Source: Roseateles depolymerans (lineage in GTDB: Bacteria > Pseudomonadota > Gammaproteobacteria > Burkholderiales > Burkholderiaceae_C). From it: a stretch of DNA of 42,301 nt. The notes below the pieces were generated by a model. That model saw nothing but the letters and a program-made list of their open reading frames with translations. It was not told the origin of the DNA and searched no databases. A program made the position numbers and the translations under genes. Shown piece after piece: positions 1 through 8,771 of the stretch. The DNA lies in contig QFOD01000031.1 of the NCBI GenBank assembly GCA_003241055.1, positions 1 through 42,301 of the forward strand, given 5' to 3'. Every line of letters begins with the position of its first letter. The stretch's first letter is position 1.

Positions 1-308
1 AGCGCGGCGCGCGAGGCCCCGGCATGGATGAACTCACGCGTGACCACGAGCAGGTCGTCCAGCGGCAGCAAGAGCGTGCGGCGCAGCTCGATGACGATGG
101 CCTCTTGCGCCGGGCTCAGCGTGGTGCTGAGTCTGTTGGGGCGGTGCGAGCGGTCTTGCACGGCATCGGGATCACGGCTGCGCCACTTGCGCACGGTGGC
201 GACGGTGACGTTGAACTGCGCGGCGATCTCGCGCTGCGTGCCGGTGGCCTTTTGAATCTCGGCGCGCACCTTCGGGGTGGTGCGGGCTTGCGGGTGGATG
301 TTGGTCAT
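1..308 (-). CDS. IS481-family transposase, N-terminal part (cut by window edge)
   Basis: The reverse strand reads from ATG at 308-306 through the left edge without a stop, giving about 102 residues beginning MTNIHPQARTTPKVRAEI. A helix-turn-helix region (about residues 20-50, with TVATVRKWRSRD) is followed by the segment LRRTLLLPLDDLLVVTREFI. This pairing is typical of the N-terminus of IS481-family DDE transposases; the catalytic core lies outside the window. It would bind element ends and catalyse transposition. It is directed away from the IS21 gene next door, whose 5' end is missing, so this element probably inserted there. Family assignment rests on recognition of the N-terminal sequence only. 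Confidence 0.8.
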   Translation of the reverse strand, partial: MTNIHPQARTTPKVRAEIQKATGTQREIAAQFNVTVATVRKWRSRDPDAVQDRSHRPNRLSTTLSPAQEAIVIELRRTLLLPLDDLLVVTREFIHAGASRAA

Positions 309-400
309 TGAGGGCGCGTCGCCAGGTCGGTTTGCATCGAAGCAATCACGCCGCGTAGAACATCCTTTGCCCGGAACAACGGCCAGCTGCGAATCGGGAG

Positions 401-1807
401 ATGATCACACGAGACCAAACACCTAAGTACCCCAAGCGAGAGACTGCCAGCGCGGTGGACGCTTGGGCTGAGCATCTGGCGTCGGCGCTCAAGGCCGACC
501 AGCACCGGCCGGTGCGCGACCGGCGCACGGTCAAGATGCTGTTCGAGCAGATACGCGCCCTGGGCTACGCCGGCAGCTATGCCCGCGTGACCCGCTGGGT
601 GCGAGGCTGGCGTGCCGAGCAGGACGCAGCTCCGCGGCGTGCCGCCTTCGTGCCGATGAGCTTTGAGCTCGGCGACGCCTTCCAGTTCGACTGGAGCTGC
701 GAGTACGTCTTCGTGGGCGGCTTGCGCCGGCGGCTGGAGGTGGCGCACACCAAGCTCGCCAGCAGCCGCGCCTTCTGGCTCACGGCTTACCCGACGCAGA
801 GCCACGAGATGCTGTTTGATGCTCACGCGCGCGCGTTCCAGGCGCTGGGCGGTGTGCCGCGTCGAGGCGTGTACGACAACATGAAGACCGCGGTCGACAA
901 GGTCGGCGTCGGCAAGCAGCGCTCGGTCAACGCGCGCTTCCAGGCCATGTGCTCGCACTACCTGTTCGAGCCCGAGTTCTGCAACCCGGCCTCGGGCTGG
1001 GAGAAGGGCATCGTCGAGAAGAACGTGCAGGACCGCCGACGCCAGGTCTGGCGCGAAGCCAGCGAGCGGCGCTGGCCGGACCTGGCCACGCTCAATGCCT
1101 AGCTCGCCGAGCGCTGCCGCGCCTGCTGGGCCGAGACCGCCCATCCTGAGTGGCCGGCATTGACCGTGGCCGACGTGCTGCAAGATGAGCAGGCGCGGCT
1201 GATGCCGACGCCGAAGCCCTTCGACGGCTACGTCGAGCAACCCGTGCGCGTCTCCGCCACGGCGCTGGTGCACTTCCAGCGCAACCGCTACAGCGTGCCG
1301 ACGCGGCACGTGAACGCCGTGCTCAGCCTGCGCGCCTACCCCGATACCCTGGTGCTGGTGGCAGACGGTGTCGAGGTGGCGCGGCACACCCGCAGCTTCG
1401 AGCGCGACCTGACCTTCTACGACTGGCAGCACTACATCCCGCTGGTGCAGACCAAGCCCGGCGCACTGCGCAACGGCGCGCCGTTCAAGGCCATGCCCGA
1501 GGTGCTGCAGACCCTGCAGCGGCATCTGCTGCGCCACGCGGGCGGCGACCGCGTCATGGCGCAGGTGCTGGCGGCCGTGCCGGTGCATGGCCTGGAGGCG
1601 GTGCTTGTGGCCGCAGAGATTGCATTGGAGGCCGGACGGCCCAGTGCTGAGCACGTCCTCAACGTCCTGGCTCGGCTCAAGGACGGCGCGCCAAGCCTGG
1701 ATGCGCTGAGGGCGCTGATGCAGCCCACGCCGGCGCTCAAGGAAGAGCCCCGCGCTGACGTGCAGCGCTACGACACGCTGCGCACACTCCAGGAGGCTAG
1801 ATCATGA
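401..1807 (+). pseudogene. istA: IS21-family transposase istA, 5'-truncated and interrupted by an amber stop
   Basis: IS21 IstA is the DDE integrase of the element. The frame is open from 401, hits TAG at 1100-1102, then continues in the same frame to TGA at 1805-1807. The first part holds the likely catalytic acidic residues (FQFDWS, YDNMKTAV, GWEKGIVEKNVQDRRR); the second part holds the C-terminal region (FQRNRYSVP onward). The stop replaces a residue in NA-x-LAERC, plausibly a Trp codon (TGG to TAG). The usual N-terminal helix-turn-helix of roughly 40-50 residues is absent: the protein begins at ITRDQTPKYPKRE, next to the IS481 element. The end overlaps istB by four bases (ATGA). Almost certainly inactive. 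Confidence 0.88.
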
Positions 1808-2625
1808 GCACCGAGATCGTCACGCGCCTGAAGGCGCTCAAACTGCACGGCATGGCCTCCAACTGGCCGGAGTTGCTCGCCCATTGCCGACATGCGGCGC
1901 TGGAGCCGGAGCAGCTGATCGAGCAACTGCTGGATGCCGAAGGGGCCGAGCGCAACGTGCGTTCCATCGCCTACCAGATGACGGCAGCGCGCTTCCCTGC
2001 ACACCGCGACCTGGCGAGCTTCGACTTCCAGGCCAGCGCCGTCGATGAGGCCCTGGTGCGCAAGCTGCACACCACCCAGTTCACCGAGGCCGCGCACAAC
2101 GTGGTGCTCATCGGCGGGCCCGGCACTGGCAAGACGCACCTGGCCACGGCGCTGGGCATCGAGGCCATCCAGCGGTACGGCAAGCGGGTGCGCTTCCAGT
2201 CGACGGTGGAGCTGGTCAACGCGCTGGAAGCGGAGAAGGCTGCTGGCAAGGCAGGGCAGATCGCGCACCGGCTGATGTACGTGGACCTGCTCATCCTGGA
2301 CGAGCTCGGCTACTTGCCGTTCAGCCAGGCCGGCGGGGCGCTGCTGTTCCACCTGCTGAGCAAACTCTACGAGCACACCAGCGTGGTCATCACCACCAAC
2401 CTGAGCTTCGGCGAATGGGCCAGCGTCTTCGGCGACGCCAAGATGACCACGGCCTTGCTCGACCGACTTACGCACCACTGCCACATCGTCGAGACCGGCA
2501 ACGAGTCCTGGCGCTTCAAGCACAGCAGCACGACCGTCACGGCGGCGCGTGCCCGACCCACTCAACGCAAGAAAGGAGACCCCAAGACCTCAGAGATATC
2601 CACAGACTCAGGCTCCCTCGGGTAG
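1804..2625 (+). CDS. istB: IS21-family helper ATPase IstB
   Basis: IstB is the AAA+ ATPase that helps IstA with target capture and strand transfer. The 273-residue product has Walker A GGPGTGKTHLA (about 104-114), Walker B LLILDELGYL (about 162-171) and the family signature TTNLSFGEWASVFGDAKMTTA. The C-terminus is Lys/Arg-rich and ends at TAG. Its ATG lies inside the istA stop (ATGA overlap) with AGGAGG just upstream, so the pair would be translationally coupled. It looks intact, but it is orphaned because istA is broken. Confidence 0.95.
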   Translation: MSTEIVTRLKALKLHGMASNWPELLAHCRHAALEPEQLIEQLLDAEGAERNVRSIAYQMTAARFPAHRDLASFDFQASAVDEALVRKLHTTQFTEAAHNVVLIGGPGTGKTHLATALGIEAIQRYGKRVRFQSTVELVNALEAEKAAGKAGQIAHRLMYVDLLILDELGYLPFSQAGGALLFHLLSKLYEHTSVVITTNLSFGEWASVFGDAKMTTALLDRLTHHCHIVETGNESWRFKHSSTTVTAARARPTQRKKGDPKTSEISTDSGSLG

Positions 2626-2636
2626 CCTTCGGGGGT

Positions 2637-2686
2637 GGGTCAGTATTGAACGAGCGCCCCGGGTCAGTTCGCTGCGAGCCTCAACA
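2637..2686. repeat. IS21 right terminal repeats
   Basis: Two direct copies of GGGTCAGT start 24 bp apart (2637 and 2661) downstream of istB. They match the multiple terminal repeats seen in IS21-family ends. The exact tip (near 2686, ending CA) is inferred. Confidence 0.65.
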
Positions 2687-2687
2687 A

Positions 2688-3002
2688 GCTAGTTCTGAGC
2701 CGCTGGGAGTCTGTGGCTTAGCAAAGCGTCCGCATCTTGATTATCCCGACCTGGGCTTCGCCTTCTTGCCTGAACATCGCGGAGCGGGATACGCGTGGGA
2801 GGCGGCGCGGGCGGTGCTGGGTTTCGCTGTCGCGTCCGGCTTGAAGCGCGTGGCGGCTACCACCCGGCCGGGCAATGAGGCTTCGAGGCGTCTGCTGAAT
2901 CGACTGGGAATGACAGCGAGTGGCTGCTTCATCTCGCCAGCCAGCGGCCAACCAGTATTGATGTACTCCCTTGATCTCACCACCTGGGCCGGTGCTTCGT
3001 AG
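2688..3002 (+). pseudogene. GNAT-family N-acetyltransferase, C-terminal fragment
   Basis: The frame leaving the IS21 end encodes about 104 residues that look like the C-terminal two thirds of a RimJ/RimL-type GNAT acetyltransferase: GVCGLAKRPHLDYPDLGFAF, then the acetyl-CoA binding region HRGAGYAWEAARAVLGF, then the PGNEASRRLLNRLGM segment, stopping at TAG 3000-3002. There is no start codon or ribosome binding site of its own, and the N-terminal part is replaced by IS21. The original substrate cannot be told from this fragment. Confidence 0.8.
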
Positions 3003-3057
3003 GCAGTCAAGATGGGTTCACCGGACGGATACGCACCGCTACACGTTGCCCCCTTAC

Positions 3058-3513
3058 ATGCGACCGCTGCGGGAGCTGGACCCGCTGCTGCGCACTCTCA
3101 ATTCGCTCGGCGTGGACGCAGCGGATGAACTAAGGTTCTTCACCCGTCGGCCAAACAGCGAAGAGCTAGAAGGCGCTACGGACGTCGAGAAGCAGCTCTT
3201 CGAGTTTGCGGTGGGCATCGATCACGCAGCCAGAGAGTTGATTCGTCACGCGCTAGGCGCGGCCGCCAAGCGATCAGTTGAACTGGTCAACCCTTGGCTG
3301 GAAGAGGCTTTTAAAGGCAAGCTGGACGCCACCCTCGAGCTACGGATCGCCAAGTTCGCCGCTGGGGGGCTATTGGAGCGCCAGGAGGCGGCCAGCCAGC
3401 AAGCCATGCTCGACAGAATCGAGAAGTTGGAGAACTTTGCCAAAGTGGCCTTGTCTCTGGTCGGTGAGATGCGAAAAACGCTCCCAACGAATTTGAAGAT
3501 ATCAGAGGACTAG
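3058..3513 (+). CDS. hypothetical protein, alpha-helical
   Basis: A 151-residue open frame. I chose ATG 3058 because the upstream extension to 2971 overlaps the acetyltransferase fragment and is low in protein character. The product looks entirely helical: a central segment DVEKQLFEFAVGIDHAARELI and a C-terminal heptad-like stretch RQEAASQQAMLDRIEKLENF. I recognise no domain. It follows the acetyltransferase remnant by 55 bp. It could be a real accessory gene, since codon use resembles its neighbours, but there is no strong ribosome binding site. Confidence 0.5.
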   Translation: MRPLRELDPLLRTLNSLGVDAADELRFFTRRPNSEELEGATDVEKQLFEFAVGIDHAARELIRHALGAAAKRSVELVNPWLEEAFKGKLDATLELRIAKFAAGGLLERQEAASQQAMLDRIEKLENFAKVALSLVGEMRKTLPTNLKISED

Positions 3514-4401
3514 GGATGCAGGCTACCAACTCCAGCGCGGCAGCGTACCTCGAGGCGCTTATCGAGAGCCTCTGATGCCCCACTCTCCGACTTCGGATTC
3601 ACAAAACAGCCCCTTACGGACGGCGGCTCTCAGCCGGGACCCGTAGTTCGACCGAGGACTGCGATGGGCACATTGCTGACTCCCCCCGACGCGCGGGCCG
3701 GTGTCAGCAACGGGGCGTGAAACGGGCGAGAGCGGTCGTTCGTGCCTGCCCGGTGGTCGAGCGGCAGTCGAGCGACCGGCTCCGGGAGTGAAGCAGCCGG
3801 CCGGAGTCTGCGGGCTTCAATGACCGATATGCGTGGGCGCTGTCGTCGAGGCGCTGGCCCGCGAATGACTCAGACCAGCCTGGTCCTGCCCTTCACATGG
3901 TGGCAGGCTGGTCTGCAGCGATCGCCGTCTTCCGCTGCAGGAAGCCGACTGAACGGTTCTAAGCACAAAGCGGACATCGGCGGATTGTGGGCTCAGCCGA
4001 GCCGAACGCAGTCTTGTCCAGCGGGCCAGACCTGCCCTCAGTGGGCAGCTGGGTTTCGAGGCGCTGGAGACGCGCCACTTTGACGCTCATCAAGGAGGGG
4101 GCCGAGACGGTTCAATAGGATAGGAACTCCACAAACTTAGATCGGCGTCAGCTCAGCGGTTCGTAGCCATGTTGGCTCGCCAATAGGTCAGCACACATCC
4201 TCTCCGCCCTTGTCGAGAGACCTACTCGTATTCGCTTCGTGGGGAGTGCGCCAAGAAGCAGGCGATGCCGGTCTTCGCTGCCAATTTCCTGGCGCAGGTG
4301 TCAGAAGGGCTTGACCTCAAAGCGTGGCTCGGGACCGTTGCCGCTGCTCCTTCGCGAGCGGTTTGGCGACTGCAAAAGATCACTTACTGACTAATCTGAG
4401 A
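3514..4401. other. Intergenic stretch with degenerate repeats, no convincing gene
   Basis: Nearly 900 bp between the hypothetical gene and nnrS. Open frames here (for example 3742-4083) are low-complexity Ser/Arg/Gly translations without protein character. A 19-codon peptide frame starts at 3516 just after the previous stop. A segment near 3861-3890 resembles 23350-23379 beyond moaA (about 26 of 30 bases). A short frame 4265-4390 (41 codons, MPVFAANFLAQVSEGL...) stays open about 25 codons further upstream and may be the tail of a decayed gene. I see no clear FNR-type box for nnrS. Confidence 0.5.
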
Positions 4402-5592
4402 GTGGCAATTTTTCTGAAGCTGAAGGAGCCGCTGCAGGCGCCCCACGGGGGCTTCGCGCTGTTCGCGCTGGGTTTTCGGCCTTTCTACCTGCTGGCCAGC
4501 GTGTTCGCGGCGCTGTCGGTGCCGCTGTGGGCGCTGCAGTTCTCGGGCCTGCTCGCGCACCCCTTTCTGGCCGGGCCGATCTGGCATGCCCACGAGATGT
4601 TGTTCGGCTTCACCCTGGCCGTCATCGTCGGATTCTTGTTCACGGCCGGCCGCAACTGGACAGACCGAGCCACGCCCACGGGTTGGACGCTCGCCGCGCT
4701 GGCCTTGCTGTGGGTGGCGGCACGCGTGCTCGTGCTGACGCCCTATGCGCTGGCTGCGGCCCTCGCCAACGTCGCCTTCCCGCTGGCGGCCGCTGTCGGG
4801 CTGGCGCTGCCCTTCCTGAAGGCCGGGAGTCGACGCAACTACTTCTTCATCGCCCTGCTGGCGCTGCTGGCCCTGGCCGCCGGCTGCGTGCACCTGGCGC
4901 AGTTCGGCATCGTCGTGGTGCCGGGATGGCTGGGCATCCAGGTGGGGCTGGACGTCGTGCTCTTCATCCTGGCCGTCATGGGCGGACGGGTTATCCCAAT
5001 GTTCACGAACAACGGCGTGCCGGGCGCCGGCGCCACGCGCGAGCCGCGCGTCGAGAAGGTGGCACTCGGCGGCGTGCTGGCGCTGCTGGCGGCCGACGCG
5101 GTCGGTCTGCAGGGCCTGCCGCTGGCCGTGCTGGCCGCAGCCGTGGGCCTGGCGCACGCCTGGCGCTGGGCGCTGTGGCGGCCCTGGCGCACGCGCCGCG
5201 TGCCGCTGGTGTGGGTGCTGCACCTGGCCTACGCCTGGGTGCCCCTGCACCTGTCGCTCCGAGCGCTGGCCGAGGCTGGCTGGCTGATGCCGTCGCTCGC
5301 CACGCATGCGCTGACCGTGGGCGCAGTCGGCGGGCTGGTGATTGGCATGATGACCCGCACCGCACGCGGCCACACCGGCCGGCCCCTGAAGGCCGACCGC
5401 TGGGAGGTGGCCTGCTATGGGCTTATCGCCGCTGCGGCCGGCGTGCGCGTCCTGCTGCCGCTGTTCGCACCAGGCCAAATCGTCCATGCGGCGCTGGCCT
5501 CGGCGCTGCTGTGGTCGGCCGGGTTCGGCCTGTACGCGGTGCGCTACTGGCCGGTACTGTCCCGCCCCCGCCTCGACGGCCGCCCCGGCTGA
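4402..5592 (+). CDS. nnrS: NnrS family haem/copper membrane protein
   Basis: NnrS proteins are polytopic inner-membrane haem- and copper-containing proteins that relieve nitric oxide stress and are co-inherited with denitrification genes. The 396-residue product shows the family start FALGFRPFYLLA, the motif WHAHEMLFGFTLAVIVGFLFTAGRNWT, the loop GRVIPMFTNNG and the C-terminal MMTRTARGHTGRPL, with about 12 hydrophobic segments. An upstream GTG (4324) is open in frame, but 4402 (GTG) places GFRPF at the distance usual in this family, so I prefer it; both lack a strong ribosome binding site. It leads the nitrate block and probably protects cells from NO arising from nitrite. Confidence 0.9.
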   Translation: MAIFLKLKEPLQAPHGGFALFALGFRPFYLLASVFAALSVPLWALQFSGLLAHPFLAGPIWHAHEMLFGFTLAVIVGFLFTAGRNWTDRATPTGWTLAALALLWVAARVLVLTPYALAAALANVAFPLAAAVGLALPFLKAGSRRNYFFIALLALLALAAGCVHLAQFGIVVVPGWLGIQVGLDVVLFILAVMGGRVIPMFTNNGVPGAGATREPRVEKVALGGVLALLAADAVGLQGLPLAVLAAAVGLAHAWRWALWRPWRTRRVPLVWVLHLAYAWVPLHLSLRALAEAGWLMPSLATHALTVGAVGGLVIGMMTRTARGHTGRPLKADRWEVACYGLIAAAAGVRVLLPLFAPGQIVHAALASALLWSAGFGLYAVRYWPVLSRPRLDGRPG

Positions 5593-5749
5593 CCGGGAAA
5601 GACCGCCGTGATCGACGTCTTGCTCGCCAGGCTCGCATGCAGGCATTGCTGCTGGAGCAGGGGCAAGACCACGGGGTCTACATGATCCGGCCGGTTTCGC
5701 CGTGCCTGCCGGCCTCACGCGCGGTGCCGGACGCCGCGCCTACCCCGCC

Positions 5750-5965
5750 ATGAGCAAGAAGTTTCCGATCAAGCCGGCGCAGCCCGGGCGTATCTGCTGG
5801 GGCTGCGACCGCTATTGCCCGGCCGACGCGCTGCAATGCGGCAACGGCTCGGTGGCCACGCCCCACCCCAGCGAACTGTTCGGCGACGACTGGTTGGAGT
5901 GGGGGCTGGATGCCAAGAGCGCTGCCGCAACGCCGCCCGTTCAGGCGGGAACAGAAGCGGAGTAA
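5750..5965 (+). CDS. DUF3079 family small protein
   Basis: A 71-residue protein, MSKKFPIKPAQPGRICWGCD at the start, then RYCPADALQCGNG and ELFGDDWLEWGLD. The clustered cysteines (CWGCDRYC...C) suggest a small metal-binding site, and the whole pattern is that of DUF3079 proteins common in beta- and gammaproteobacteria. ATG 5750 is chosen because homologues begin at this MxKKFP; an in-frame start at 5702 would add 16 residues without family character. It lies between nnrS and narX on the same strand. Function is unknown. Confidence 0.85.
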   Translation: MSKKFPIKPAQPGRICWGCDRYCPADALQCGNGSVATPHPSELFGDDWLEWGLDAKSAAATPPVQAGTEAE

Positions 5966-5994
5966 TTCACCGCGGAGCTTGTGCGACGTCAAAG

Positions 5995-6009
5995 TTGCAC
6001 ATTGCGCAA
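5995..6009. promoter_or_regulatory. Near-palindrome in front of narX, possible operator
   Basis: TTGCACATTGCGCAA reads almost the same on both strands (one mismatched pair around a central base) and ends 9 bp before the narX start. The TTG...CAA frame recalls FNR/CRP-family sites, but it is not the FNR consensus TTGAT-N4-ATCAA. Regulatory function is only a guess. Confidence 0.25.
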
Positions 6010-6018
6010 TGGTCGAGA

Positions 6019-7893
6019 ATGCGCGACATGTCTAAGGGCTGGAGCCGCGCACGCCTCGCTACCAAGATCGGCATCCTGGGGGCCACGCTGCTGTGCATCG
6101 CGCTCGGGTCCATCGGCCTGACGCTGTGGATAGGCTGGCAGTTGGAAGGCGGCGCCGCTGCGGTCAACGAGGCCGGGCGGCTGCGCATGCAGACCTGGCG
6201 CCTGGCGCATCAGGCCGCTTCTGGAAACTCGGCCCAACTGCCCGCCCTCGTGCAGGCCTACGACGCCTCGCTGCAACTGCTGGTGGACGGCGACCCGGCT
6301 CGACCGCTGTTCCTGCCGCGCGACGAGCGCACGCTACGGGCCTACCGAGGCGTGCGCGAGGGCTGGCAGCCGCTCAAGGACGCCACTGCCGCGGGCCGGC
6401 AGGGGCCCAACGGCACGCAGGCCGAGGCGCTGGTGCGGCGCATCGATGTGCTCGTTGGTGCCATCGAGGCCCGCATGGCCAGTTGGAGTTCGCTGCTGTC
6501 CAGCGTGCAACTCGCCCTCGTCGGCCTAGCGATCGCGGCGGCCACAATCTTTCTCTACGCCTCTCACCTCGTTGTCTTCGCACCGGTGGATCGCCTGCGC
6601 CGCGGCCTGCAGGCGCTGGAACAGGGCACGCTGGGCGCCCGCATCGCCGAGGACTCGCAGGACGAATTCGGCGACCTCGCTCGCGGTTTCAACCGCATGG
6701 CCCAGCGGCTCGAAGCCGTCTACCGCGGCATGGAAGACGAGGTACACGCCAAGACGGCCGACCTGCGCCTCGAGCAGCAGCGCCTCTCCACGCTCTACGA
6801 GGCCACGTCCTTCGCGGCCGGCGCTGCGTCCCAGCGGGAACTGGCGGCCGGCTTCGCGGAGCGCATGCGCCGCGCGGCCTGCGCCGATGCCGCGGCCCTG
6901 CGCTGGCTGGATCCGAGTCAGCAACGCATGGTACTTCTGGCATCGCAAGGACTGCCGCCAGCGATGGCCGAGGCCGAGCGCTGCCTGGCGCCGGGCGACT
7001 GCCATTGCGGCACCCCGGCCCTGCATGCCAAGGTCATTCCCATCGCCCACGACGAGCCTTCGCACTCCCACTGCGCCAAGGCCGGCTTCATCGCCGTGAC
7101 GGCTGTGGGCCTGACCGTGCAAGGGCGCCTGATGGGAGAGGTGGATCTGCTCTTCCGCCAGACACCGCAGCCCACCAGGGCCGACCGCGAGCTGCTGGAC
7201 AGCCTGGCCAGCCACCTTGCCAGCGCCATGGACGGCCTGCGTAACGAGGCGCTGCAGCGCGAGGCCGCCGTGGCCGAGGAGCGCGCTATGCTGGCTCGCG
7301 AGTTGCACGACTCCATCGCCCAGAGCCTGGCCTTCATGAAGATCCAGCTGCAGCTGCTCAAGAGCGCCCGTCAGGGCGGCGAGGCCGGAGCGGCAGACCG
7401 CCTCGTCGAAGAGCTGGAACTGGGCCTGAAGGAATGCACGGCCGATGTGCGCGCTCTGCTGATGCACTTCCGCACCCGCACCGACGGCGACGATCTGCTG
7501 CCCGCGCTACAACAGACGTTGCAAAAGTTCCGACTGCAGAGCGGCGTGCCCGCCGAGCTGGAGGTGGACGGCCACGGAGCGCCGTTGCCGGCCGACGTGC
7601 AGGTGCAGCTGCTGCACGTCGTACAGGAGGCGCTGGCCAACGTGCGCAAGCACGCCCAGGCCAGCCAGGTGCAGGTGAAACTGACGCACCAGCCGCACTG
7701 TCAGATCGAAGTGCGCGACAACGGCCGTGGCTTTGACGCCGCCGAGGGTGCCCCCGACGACAGCCATGTGGGCCTGCGCATCATGCGCGAGCGCGCAGCC
7801 AAAGTGGGGGCGGCCGTCGTCCTCGAATCTCAACCCGGCAAGGGCACGCTGGTGCGCCTGTCCCTGCCCGAATACGAGGCGGCGACGCCATGA
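6019..7893 (+). CDS. narX: Nitrate/nitrite sensor histidine kinase NarX
   Basis: A membrane sensor that autophosphorylates on His and passes phosphate to NarL. Order: first transmembrane helix (about residues 17-40), P-box-like nitrate-binding motif NEAGRLRMQTWRL, periplasmic four-helix region, second helix (about 160-185), HAMP, a cysteine-containing central GAF-like module (APGDCHCGTPAL), HPK7-type dimerisation/phosphoacceptor helix ARELHDSIAQSLAFMKIQLQ, and an ATPase domain with DNGRGFD. The 624-residue length is normal for NarX. Starts at 6019 and 6028 are both possible; earlier in-frame codons run through non-family sequence. It overlaps narL by four bases (ATGA). Confidence 0.93.
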   Translation: MRDMSKGWSRARLATKIGILGATLLCIALGSIGLTLWIGWQLEGGAAAVNEAGRLRMQTWRLAHQAASGNSAQLPALVQAYDASLQLLVDGDPARPLFLPRDERTLRAYRGVREGWQPLKDATAAGRQGPNGTQAEALVRRIDVLVGAIEARMASWSSLLSSVQLALVGLAIAAATIFLYASHLVVFAPVDRLRRGLQALEQGTLGARIAEDSQDEFGDLARGFNRMAQRLEAVYRGMEDEVHAKTADLRLEQQRLSTLYEATSFAAGAASQRELAAGFAERMRRAACADAAALRWLDPSQQRMVLLASQGLPPAMAEAERCLAPGDCHCGTPALHAKVIPIAHDEPSHSHCAKAGFIAVTAVGLTVQGRLMGEVDLLFRQTPQPTRADRELLDSLASHLASAMDGLRNEALQREAAVAEERAMLARELHDSIAQSLAFMKIQLQLLKSARQGGEAGAADRLVEELELGLKECTADVRALLMHFRTRTDGDDLLPALQQTLQKFRLQSGVPAELEVDGHGAPLPADVQVQLLHVVQEALANVRKHAQASQVQVKLTHQPHCQIEVRDNGRGFDAAEGAPDDSHVGLRIMRERAAKVGAAVVLESQPGKGTLVRLSLPEYEAATP

Positions 7894-8555
7894 CCGCAGA
7901 CCCCATCCGCGTGCTCGTCGTTGACGACCACACCCTGTTCCGCCGTGGCCTGATCGCACTGCTGGCCACGCAGTCGCATCTGCAGGTTGTCGGTGAGGCC
8001 GGCGACGCGGGCGCGGCCGAGCGCCTGGCCGCTGAAGCGCGGCCGCAGGTCATCCTGCTGGACAACCATCTCCCCGGCGTCAGCGGTGTGCAGGCGCTGC
8101 CAGCCTTGAAAGCTGCGGCCCCGGGTGCCCAGGTGCTGATGCTCACGATGAGCGAGACCGAGGCCGACCTCGGCGCCGCGCTGCGGGCCGGGGCCTGCGG
8201 CTATCTGCTGAAGACGGTCGACAACCATGAGCTGGCCCAGGCCATCGAGCGCGCCGCGCGCGGCGTGTCCAGCTTCAGCGCCGAGATGGCTGGCAAGCTG
8301 GCCACGGCCTTCCGCCAGGAGGCCGTGGCGGCATGCCCCGCCGCTGCCCCGCCGCCCGATCCGCTCGCCACGCTGTCGCCGCGCGAGCGCGAGATCGTCG
8401 AGCTCATTGCCCGCGGCGACTCCAACAAGCAGATCGCCCGCGAGCTGGGGATCGCCGAGACGACGGTGAAGATCCATGTGCAGCATCTGCTGCGCAAGCT
8501 GGATCTGGACTCGCGGGTGCAGGCAGCAGTGCTCGTCACCCAACAGCGCGCCTGA
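7890..8555 (+). CDS. narL: Nitrate response regulator NarL
   Basis: A 221-residue LuxR/FixJ-type response regulator. The receiver domain has acidic pocket VVDDH (residues 10-14), phosphoacceptor D58 in ILLDNHLPG and K108 in GYLLKTVDN. The C-terminal GerE DNA-binding domain (about 150-215) carries LSPREREIVELIARGDSNKQ and the recognition helix region IAETTVKIHVQHLLRKL. Translationally coupled to narX. It is expected to activate the downstream narK and narG genes when nitrate is present; I could not find clear TACYYMT heptamer pairs upstream of them. Confidence 0.95.
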   Translation: MTADPIRVLVVDDHTLFRRGLIALLATQSHLQVVGEAGDAGAAERLAAEARPQVILLDNHLPGVSGVQALPALKAAAPGAQVLMLTMSETEADLGAALRAGACGYLLKTVDNHELAQAIERAARGVSSFSAEMAGKLATAFRQEAVAACPAAAPPPDPLATLSPREREIVELIARGDSNKQIARELGIAETTVKIHVQHLLRKLDLDSRVQAAVLVTQQRA

Positions 8556-8771
8556 AAGCTACGTCGACAACCGGATAGCGTCGGGACACTCGGTATCAGG
8601 CCTGCAAAGCCTCCTGCCCCCCCCAGACGACACCAAACCTGTAGTTCTTTTGGACGAGGGCACCATGCCGGTCGTCCTCCCAGCGACCGGTGCGCCGCTG
8701 ATCCTCAGGTGAATGGGCAGCGCGCGCCGCGCGCGGAACAGTGCCTGCATCGTCACTGAGGAGGAATCTGC
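8556..8771. other. narL-narK1 intergenic region, likely promoter
   Basis: This 216-bp gap separates narL from narK1. It contains a very GC-rich self-complementary stretch at 8721-8735 (alternating CG with a 3-base centre) and a good ribosome binding site GAGGAGG before the narK1 ATG. It is the natural place for an FNR/NarL-controlled narK promoter, but I could not pick out a confident FNR box. Confidence 0.35.

Larger units (their letters stand above)
401..2686 (+). mobile_element. IS21-family element remnant (left end lost)
   Basis: The istA-istB pair plus a recognisable right end form the element. The octamer GGGTCAGT occurs at 2637-2644 and again at 2661-2668, a 24-bp period, followed by the probable terminal ...CTCAACA near 2686. 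Repeated GGGTCAGT-type motifs are a known feature of IS21 ends, where the transposase binds. No matching left end is visible; the IS481 element occupies that side. The right end abuts the truncated acetyltransferase gene, so this insertion destroyed that gene. Confidence 0.75.

Noticed and set aside
3742..4083. 113-codon frame in the gap before nnrS
   Set aside because: Low-complexity Ser/Arg/Gly translation with no ribosome binding site or family signal; part of a degenerate repeat area.
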